Assembly (NCBI GenBank): GCA_018817905.1
Contig: JAHISS010000123.1
Location: 1-8,021 of the forward strand
DNA from: Nanobdellota archaeon
Lineage (GTDB): Archaea > Nanobdellota > Nanobdellia > Pacearchaeales > GW2011-AR1
DNA: 8,021 nucleotides
Reading direction: 5' to 3'
Part shown: piece after piece, positions 1 through 3,770 of the stretch
How positions within the stretch are numbered: position 1 is the stretch's first letter
How the letters are laid out: every line of letters begins with the position of its first letter
The notes under the pieces: model-generated
Told to the model about the DNA's origin: nothing
The model's database searches: none
What the model saw: the letters and a program-made list of their open reading frames with translations, nothing else
Made by a program: the position numbers and the translations under genes

Positions 1-65
1 AATTTTTTATCTATCTTATTTATCAAAGCAATAGGCCCAAAAGAAAAACTTACGTTTCCTTTCAT
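1..65 (-). CDS. 5' end of an unidentified minus-strand gene (partial)
   Basis: A minus-strand reading frame starts with ATG at 65 and stays open to the window edge. It gives 21 complete codons, beginning MKGNVSFSFGPIALIN. An AGGAGG Shine-Dalgarno lies at 77-82, about 11 nt upstream of the ATG, which is slightly long but supports initiation here. A perfect 11-bp hairpin (81-107) abuts that Shine-Dalgarno. The fragment is too short to assign a family; the visible residues are moderately hydrophobic and then basic (NKIDKK). It is divergent from the endonuclease IV remnant on the plus strand. An AAACTTAAATG stretch (114-124, minus sense) could be its TATA element. Confidence 0.5.
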   Translation of the reverse strand, partial: MKGNVSFSFGPIALINKIDKK

Positions 66-80
66 TTCAATCTAGGCCTC

Positions 81-107
81 CTTTCAGTTGTTGAACACAA
101 CTGAAAG
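81..107. repeat. Perfect 11-bp inverted repeat (hairpin) at a Shine-Dalgarno
   Basis: CTTTCAGTTGT (81-91) is the exact reverse complement of ACAACTGAAAG (97-107), with a 5-nt loop. Read on the minus strand, the hairpin ends two bases into the AGGAGG ribosome-binding site of the gene starting at 65. Folding could therefore restrict ribosome access or position the site. Read on the plus strand, its right arm contains the TGA (102-104) that closes the frame in front of the endonuclease IV remnant. It could be a regulatory leader hairpin or an end or scar of an insertion; the sequence alone does not decide. Confidence 0.6.
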
Positions 108-521
108 ATTCAGCATTTAAGTTTAACTGGCGATGTCAAGGAGAAAGGGTGGAAGATTGAATTGGCGCCTGAAACAATGGGGAAGATTAATGTTTTTGGT
201 TCGGTTGAGGAGATTTCTAAGCTTGTTAAGGATACTGGGCGCGGGTTTTGTTTGGATTTTGCGCATATTTTGGCCAGGGAGAAGAAGGTAGATTATAGGA
301 AGATTGCGCTATTGTTTCCGCAGGAAAAATGGCATTGCCATTTTTCAGGGATTGTTTATGGGGATAAGGGTGAAATGCACCATCGAAGCACGAAAAAAGA
401 GGAGTGGCAAAAGCTGTTGAAAAATTTTCCTCATGGGATGAAGATAACAATAATTAACGAATCACCAACAATGCTTGAAGATAGTATTCAGGGCTTGGAA
501 ATATACAACTCAATGCATTGA
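105..521 (+). pseudogene. nfo: Endonuclease IV (AP endonuclease) C-terminal remnant, 5'-truncated
   Basis: Endonuclease IV is a three-zinc TIM-barrel enzyme that cuts DNA 5' of abasic sites in base-excision repair; intact proteins are about 280 residues. Here only the C-terminal half is present. The frame is open from 105 and homology is recognisable from about GDVKEKGW (129-152). Counting from the TTG at 162, it retains family metal-ligand motifs: E4 in APETMGK, D32 and H35 in CLDFAH, H60 in HCHFSG, E71/H73 in GEMHH, and E100 in IINESP. The N-terminal half, which carries the first two histidine ligands, is absent. An in-frame TGA lies at 102-104 inside the neighbouring hairpin. Candidate starts are TTG 162 or ATG 177, both without a convincing Shine-Dalgarno. 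The C-terminus looks natural. I read it as a decayed gene; a short expressed protein could not have the full metal site. Confidence 0.72.
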
Positions 522-563
522 ATCTTTGGAGATTACTTATCTTTCTTCAGTTAATCTTTTCAT

Positions 564-767
564 TTATACCATCCGATTTCTTCTTCTCAGCTGTTCTAAT
601 TTTTCCAGTTTTTTCTGGGCTGTTTCAGGATCTGCGCGGCATACGCTAAGTATATTGAACATTCTTTGGACGATTTCGTCGTAGGAATCTCTTTTATGAA
701 CGCGGAGTTTGTCAAGCCTTTCCTTTGTTTTCTTTTTTAGTTTTATCGTCGTGCTTTCATTTTTCAT
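564..767 (-). CDS. Ribbon-helix-helix (CopG/VapB-like) small DNA-binding protein
   Basis: This is a 67-residue basic protein. Its N-terminal half fits the ribbon-helix-helix fold: beta-strand STTIKLKK (5-12), helix TKERLDKLR (14-22), turn, then helix DSYDEIVQRMFNIL (27-40). An Arg/Lys-rich C-terminal helix follows. RHH proteins dimerise and insert the strand into the DNA major groove; many are antitoxins or local repressors. I chose ATG 767 because GAGAGGA, embedded in the last codons of the upstream HNH gene, is a well-placed Shine-Dalgarno. ATG 785 would overlap that gene and lacks a good site. One base separates it from the HNH stop codon, so the two are co-transcribed and probably translationally coupled. 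It converges on the endonuclease IV remnant. Autoregulation or control of its partner is plausible but inferred. Confidence 0.75.
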   Translation of the reverse strand: MKNESTTIKLKKKTKERLDKLRVHKRDSYDEIVQRMFNILSVCRADPETAQKKLEKLEQLRRRNRMV

Positions 768-768
768 T

Positions 769-1050
769 TTAAGTTTTCCTCTCAAGTAGATGTAATTCCC
801 TATGGCAATTAGGACACAATAATCTGCATTTATCCATTTCTTTTTTGATCGTATTAAGATTCTTTAATGTTTTCATTAGAGTATTTACTGTTTTATTTTT
901 GTTTTCTTTTCCCCTGTGGTGAAATTCTAGAATCTCAGTATATTTTTTGTATCCACAAATTTCACATCCTTTGTCTTTTTTGTAACCTCTTACAAATTCC
1001 CTATTCCGAATCATTCTTTTCGTCGACGAATTTGATATTTTCTCTTTCAT
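769..1050 (-). CDS. Small HNH-family endonuclease
   Basis: This is a 93-residue HNH domain protein with little else. A zinc knuckle pair is visible: C29xxC32 (CEICGY) and C79xxC82 (CPNCHRELH). The first catalytic histidine motif is LEFHHR (H44/H45), and N81/H83 complete the beta-beta-alpha-metal site. HNH enzymes cut DNA using one divalent metal. Members this small include homing-type, phage and restriction-associated nucleases, and the sequence does not say which. The N-terminus is basic (STKRMIRNREFVRGYKK). Translation starts at ATG 1050, preceded only by a weak AGAAGAA. It is the first gene of a minus-strand pair with the ribbon-helix-helix gene and diverges from the surface-protein gene. 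It appears more AT-rich than smc, compatible with recent acquisition. Confidence 0.8.
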   Translation of the reverse strand: MKEKISNSSTKRMIRNREFVRGYKKDKGCEICGYKKYTEILEFHHRGKENKNKTVNTLMKTLKNLNTIKKEMDKCRLLCPNCHRELHLLERKT

Positions 1051-1085
1051 TTTCTTCTGCGTATACTTTGCTATACCGCGTTATA

Positions 1086-1097
1086 CTACTTAAATTT
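1086..1097 (-). promoter_or_regulatory. Candidate TATA element for the HNH/RHH operon
   Basis: Read on the minus strand, AATTTAAGTAG is centred about 42 bp upstream of the HNH ATG. That would place transcription start near 1066 and give a leader of about 16 nt. The match to the archaeal TATA consensus is only partial and no clear BRE is seen, so this is tentative. Confidence 0.35.
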
Positions 1098-1134
1098 TTC
1101 TGGACGATTTTTCACTACCAAGTTGTAACTACGC

Positions 1135-1157
1135 GGTGATTATATTTTGTTATCACC
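1135..1157. promoter_or_regulatory. Inverted repeat abutting the surface-protein promoter (possible operator)
   Basis: GGTGAT (1135-1140) and ATCACC (1152-1157) form a perfect 6-bp dyad with an 11-bp spacer. The right half ends directly against the BRE/TATA of the surface-protein gene. Centre-to-centre spacing of the half-sites is about 17 bp, which would suit a dimeric DNA-binding protein. It could equally be chance in an AT-rich spacer. Confidence 0.3.
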
Positions 1158-1173
1158 CAAAAGTTTATAAATA
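1157..1173 (+). promoter_or_regulatory. Strong archaeal BRE/TATA promoter of the surface-protein gene
   Basis: TTTATAAATA at 1164-1173 is a near-ideal archaeal TATA box, preceded by the purine-rich CCAAAAG expected of a BRE. Transcription should begin near 1193, leaving a leader of about 22 nt before ATG 1216. That leader has no Shine-Dalgarno. The near-consensus TATA suggests high expression, as expected for an abundant surface protein. Confidence 0.75.
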
Positions 1174-1215
1174 GGTTTGGGACTTCTAATATTAACTAAA
1201 TTTAACATACAAAAA

Positions 1216-2433
1216 ATGTCACACAAAAACCTATTGGTTTTGCTTGTTAGTGTATTTGCACTAGCTGTTGTTAGCGCACAAGGTGTTAACGCTGCTATCC
1301 AAATCGATGATGTTGTAATTAACGGAATCGATAGCGGAACAGTTGGCGTTACTGCTGGTGAATATCTTGAAGTTGAAGTGTTTGTTAGTTCAAACGCAAC
1401 ACATGAAGATGTCACAATTGAAGCGTGGATTTCTGGTGATAAAGCGAATTCTGTTGAAACAAATCCGTTTGTTCTGACAGATACTGGCTCTAACTCCAGA
1501 AGAAAGACTTTGACGTTGCGAGTTCCTTCAAACATTGACCCTGAAGAAAACTTGAAACTCACTGTTTTTGTTGAAAGCGAAGATGGAACATCAGTTAGTA
1601 CTCAAATCAGCCTTGTTGCAGACCGAGAATCTTACACAATTGAGATTCTTAGCGTAGACATGCAGCACGAAGCTGACGCTGGCGAATCTCTTGCAATTGA
1701 CGTTGTTGTGAAGAACAGAGGAAGGCAACTTGCAGAGGACGTGTTCCTTAAAGTTAGCATCCCTGAACTTGGCCTTGAAGAAAGAACCTATTTTGGCGAC
1801 CTTTCTCCACAAGACCAGAACAGCCCAGCAGAGAAAGAAGACGCTGTTGAAAGGCGAACTTACTTGAGAATTCCAGCAAACGTTGAACCAGGCTTGTACA
1901 CAGTTAACTTGGAAGTTTTTGACGCTGATTCTTTTGACGTAGTTGAAAGAAGAGTTTTGATTGGCGGTGGGGCTGTAGAAGACACAATGGTTGTCGGCTC
2001 AAGCCAAACTGAGACTTTCTCAACTGGCGAAACAGGAACATACAAGTTAACAATTGTGAATCGCGGAAGCGTTGTAAGAGTTTACAAATTCGTTGTAGAC
2101 AGTTCTGAAAACTTAAACGTTGATTTAAGCGATGCACTTTTGGTTGTACCAGCGGGAAGCAGCAGAACAGTTGAAATCCTTGCTGATTCAGCAGTTCGAG
2201 ACGAATACACTTTTTCAGTTGACGTGTTGTCAGAAGACGGCGCATTGATTGACCAAAAAACATTTAGAGCAAACGTAGAAGAAGGGAACGGGCGCACAGG
2301 CACAGGAGCAAACACAACTGTTTTGCTGACTGTAATCCTTGCAATTGTTTTCATCGTCTTACTTGTTGTTCTGATTGTTTTGTTAACAAGAAAACCTGAA
2401 ACAAAAGAAGAATTCGGCGAAAGCTACTACTAA
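1216..2433 (+). CDS. Secreted, membrane-anchored surface protein (S-layer-like, three beta domains)
   Basis: This 405-residue protein has extracellular architecture. Residues 1-26 form a signal peptide (K4, hydrophobic core 6-20), with possible cleavage after VSA (21) or VNA (26). Three beta-sandwich-like domains follow at roughly 27-135, 138-250 and 255-355; the second and third resemble CARDB-type modules (VVVKNRGRQLAEDV; LTIVNRGSVVRVYKF). A flexible GNGRTGTGANTT linker leads to a transmembrane helix (368-390) and a short tail TRKPETKEEFGESYY. N60-A-T and N366-T-T are possible N-glycosylation sites. ATG 1216 is chosen over the in-frame TTG at 1177, which lies upstream of the predicted transcription start. 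No Shine-Dalgarno is present. A lattice or envelope role is inferred from topology and promoter strength; I recognise no enzymatic motif. Confidence 0.72.
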   Translation: MSHKNLLVLLVSVFALAVVSAQGVNAAIQIDDVVINGIDSGTVGVTAGEYLEVEVFVSSNATHEDVTIEAWISGDKANSVETNPFVLTDTGSNSRRKTLTLRVPSNIDPEENLKLTVFVESEDGTSVSTQISLVADRESYTIEILSVDMQHEADAGESLAIDVVVKNRGRQLAEDVFLKVSIPELGLEERTYFGDLSPQDQNSPAEKEDAVERRTYLRIPANVEPGLYTVNLEVFDADSFDVVERRVLIGGGAVEDTMVVGSSQTETFSTGETGTYKLTIVNRGSVVRVYKFVVDSSENLNVDLSDALLVVPAGSSRTVEILADSAVRDEYTFSVDVLSEDGALIDQKTFRANVEEGNGRTGTGANTTVLLTVILAIVFIVLLVVLIVLLTRKPETKEEFGESYY

Positions 2434-2437
2434 GCTC

Positions 2438-2463
2438 TTTTATAATTTTTTATTTTTTTATTT
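2438..2463 (+). terminator. U-rich archaeal terminator after the surface-protein gene
   Basis: Immediately after the TAA stop there are successive T-runs of 4, 6, 7 and 3 bases separated by single or paired A or ATA. No hairpin is present. This matches hairpin-independent archaeal termination at oligo-U stretches. Confidence 0.65.
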
Positions 2464-2492
2464 AGTGGTGGTTTTGTTTTTTATTTAGGGAA

Positions 2493-2578
2493 ATAGCTCG
2501 CAACAAGTTGCTCGCATTTATCGACTCACAACCGACTTTGTCAGGTTGTTCGTCTGAAAAGAAATGATTATCTCAGAA
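2493..2578 (-). repeat. Structured intergenic repeat, copy 1 (3' side of methyltransferase)
   Basis: This is an ~81-bp block (2493-2573) that aligns along its length with 3458-3539; its extension to 2578 shares 17 bp with 3630-3646. It holds hairpin A (2528-2549: ACAACC / GGTTGT around GAC-ttt-GTC with one bulged base) and hairpin B (2500-2511: GCAAC-aa-GTTGC). Differences from the other copy preserve pairing, and the single changes are wobble-compatible only on the minus strand. In that sense the element lies in the 3' untranslated region of the methyltransferase gene. The rest of the 2464-2659 spacer contains an AATGATTA/TAATCATT inverted pair (2563-2570, 2594-2601) and the mini-hairpin sequence GCGAAGC (2639-2645), but no gene. 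Confidence 0.7.
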
Positions 2579-2659
2579 GGAATTAATGGAAAGTAATCAT
2601 TGCGAATCCTGAAAGGTTGGATTGGGAATTAATCTTGAGCGAAGCGATGGTGGGAGGGT

Positions 2660-3376
2660 TCATTTAATCGCGGTAAAATAAGCTACATCACAGTTAGCCA
2701 AGTATTCTGACCAATAATCTTCCCCGAACTTTTCTATTCCTTCATCAGAGACGATTGGTTTGTGCCATTTAATTTCTTTAAATCCTGCTTCGGTTAAGGC
2801 TGCCTCGAAAGTTTCTTTTGTGTGATAAAATGAATGGAGTGTAACAAGAAGTTCTTGTTTGTCATACAGGTCGATTGTCAGCCCTGAACCTTCTACTAAT
2901 CCTCTTGAAAGTTTTTTTACTGAGCCGTACTTCTTGAAGTCATGGAATTCAGAACTTGGCATGTCGACAATTGAAATAATGCTGCCTCTTTTGTTTAGAG
3001 AGGCGTATAATTTTTTGAGAAATGCTGCTAAATCTGGCTGAGTCTCGAAGTAATTCAAAACAAATGGGGCTGAAAGAAGATCTGACTTAGGATAATCGTA
3101 ATTAATCATGTCTGCTAAAAAATATTCTAAATTTTCCGTTGCGTGTGTTTTTGCTTTTGCGATTTGTTCTGAAGAATTGTCAATACCAATTACTTTCTTC
3201 GCTTTTTTTGCAAATTGGCGCGTGAAGAAGCCATCTCCACAACCCACATCAATGACAGTTTTTCCATCTAAATCTCCTGCTATCTTAAGAAATGCCGGAG
3301 ACAGACTATACTTTAGATCTGGTTTTTCGTGCACCTTGTTGTAGTCCTCGCTCAGAACGTCATAATCATTCATCAT
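2660..3376 (-). CDS. Class I SAM-dependent methyltransferase
   Basis: This 238-residue Rossmann-fold methyltransferase transfers a methyl group from S-adenosylmethionine to an unknown acceptor. Motif I, VIDVGCGDG, is at 41-49 (SAM-binding glycine loop). Motif II, VIGIDNS, has the ribose-binding acidic residue at D66. Motif III, EYFLADM, has D89, and a motif IV-like segment SDLLSAPFVLNYF spans 98-110. The C-terminal part (about 135-238) has no recognisable substrate-binding signature, so the methyl acceptor cannot be named. Length is normal for the family. Tandem ATGs at 3376 and 3373 have no Shine-Dalgarno, but GATTTTTTAATC lies about 22 bp upstream on the minus strand, suggesting a leaderless message. 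The gene stands alone between convergent and divergent neighbours. It is bracketed by two copies of the same ~82-bp repeat, which may mark it as a cassette. Confidence 0.85.
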   Translation of the reverse strand: MMNDYDVLSEDYNKVHEKPDLKYSLSPAFLKIAGDLDGKTVIDVGCGDGFFTRQFAKKAKKVIGIDNSSEQIAKAKTHATENLEYFLADMINYDYPKSDLLSAPFVLNYFETQPDLAAFLKKLYASLNKRGSIISIVDMPSSEFHDFKKYGSVKKLSRGLVEGSGLTIDLYDKQELLVTLHSFYHTKETFEAALTEAGFKEIKWHKPIVSDEGIEKFGEDYWSEYLANCDVAYFTAIK

Positions 3377-3457
3377 TTTATGAGTTTGTTCTGATTAAAA
3401 AATCTTTCTTCGCAATCAAAAGCGCAACAAGCAACGATTAATAAAATCCTGGCCGAT

Positions 3458-3539
3458 ATAGTTCGCAACAAGTCGCTCGTATTGTTAACTCATGGCCGAC
3501 TTCGTCAGACCATTCGTCCAAAAAGAAAAATGATTATCT
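3458..3539 (-). repeat. Structured intergenic repeat, copy 2 (5' side of methyltransferase)
   Basis: This is an 82-bp block in direct orientation to copy 1 (2493-2573), with roughly three quarters of positions shared. Hairpin A is at 3492-3513 (ATGGCC / GACCAT around GAC-ttc-GTC); hairpin B is at 3465-3476 (GCAAC-aa-GTCGC). Against copy 1, three pairs in hairpin A change on both sides and one becomes G-U; one pair in hairpin B becomes G-U. All are compatible on the minus strand. The loop of A reads GAA in that sense. A further CGCAACAAG occurs alone at 3423-3431. The 394-bp spacer 3377-3770 holds no gene; besides this repeat it contains the short repeat at 3630-3646 and the smc promoter. Confidence 0.7.
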
Positions 3540-3629
3540 GGAAAAGGATAAACAAATCAATTTTAGAATGATGACTTCTTTGATTAATTATTTGGGGGGT
3601 GGAATTAATTGTGGCAAATTTTTAATGAA

Positions 3630-3646
3630 AAATGATTATCTCAGAA
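3630..3646 (+). repeat. Exact 17-bp repeat of the copy 1 3' flank
   Basis: AAATGATTATCTCAGAA is identical to 2562-2578. The first 12 bases also recur at the end of copy 2 (3528-3539). Similar text follows in both places (GAAxGAAxTATGGA-like, then CCTGAA-GG), so this looks like the tail module of the same repeat family without its hairpins. Confidence 0.55.
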
Positions 3647-3741
3647 AGAACTATGGAACCTGAAGGAGGGTTTCTTTTTTCGATATTTTGTGGCGGCGGC
3701 GATTATTGAAGCTATTTTGTCATTCAAGCGCATGAAAAATC

Positions 3742-3750
3742 TTTAAATAA
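3742..3750 (+). promoter_or_regulatory. TATA box of smc (leaderless promoter)
   Basis: TTTAAATAA is centred 25 bp upstream of the smc ATG at 3771. In archaea transcription starts about 25 bp downstream of the TATA centre, so the message should begin at or within a base or two of the start codon. The lack of any Shine-Dalgarno (AATTGTTAAG before the ATG) agrees with a leaderless transcript. Confidence 0.7.
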
Positions 3751-3770
3751 TCCCTTCTCCAATTGTTAAG

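Noticed and set aside
768..785. ATG 785 as start of the RHH protein
   Set aside because: It would overlap the HNH gene by 17 bp, and ATG 767 has a well-spaced GAGAGGA site and a family-like N-terminus.
475..1139. Plus-strand open frames (475-684 and 867-1139) opposite the RHH and HNH genes
   Set aside because: They are antisense to genes with clear domains, have low-complexity Phe/Ser/Leu-rich translations and lack ribosome-binding sites.
1177..1215. Upstream TTG start adding 13 residues to the surface protein
   Set aside because: The TTG lies 4 bp after the TATA box and before the predicted transcription start, and it would place hydrophobic and polar residues ahead of a normal signal peptide.
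1140..2354. Several minus-strand open frames opposite the surface-protein gene
   Set aside because: They are shadows of the codon pattern of a well-supported gene; translations show no domains and no upstream signals.
2493..3539. Repeat copies as short coding sequences or as CRISPR repeats
   Set aside because: Copy 1 ends in a stop after about 24 codons, the two copies are out of frame with each other through an indel, and neither has a ribosome-binding site. Two copies 965 bp apart with a gene between them are not a CRISPR array.
2493..3539. Insertion sequence formed by the repeats and the methyltransferase
   Set aside because: No transposase is present, the copies are direct rather than terminal inverted repeats, and no target-site duplication is visible.
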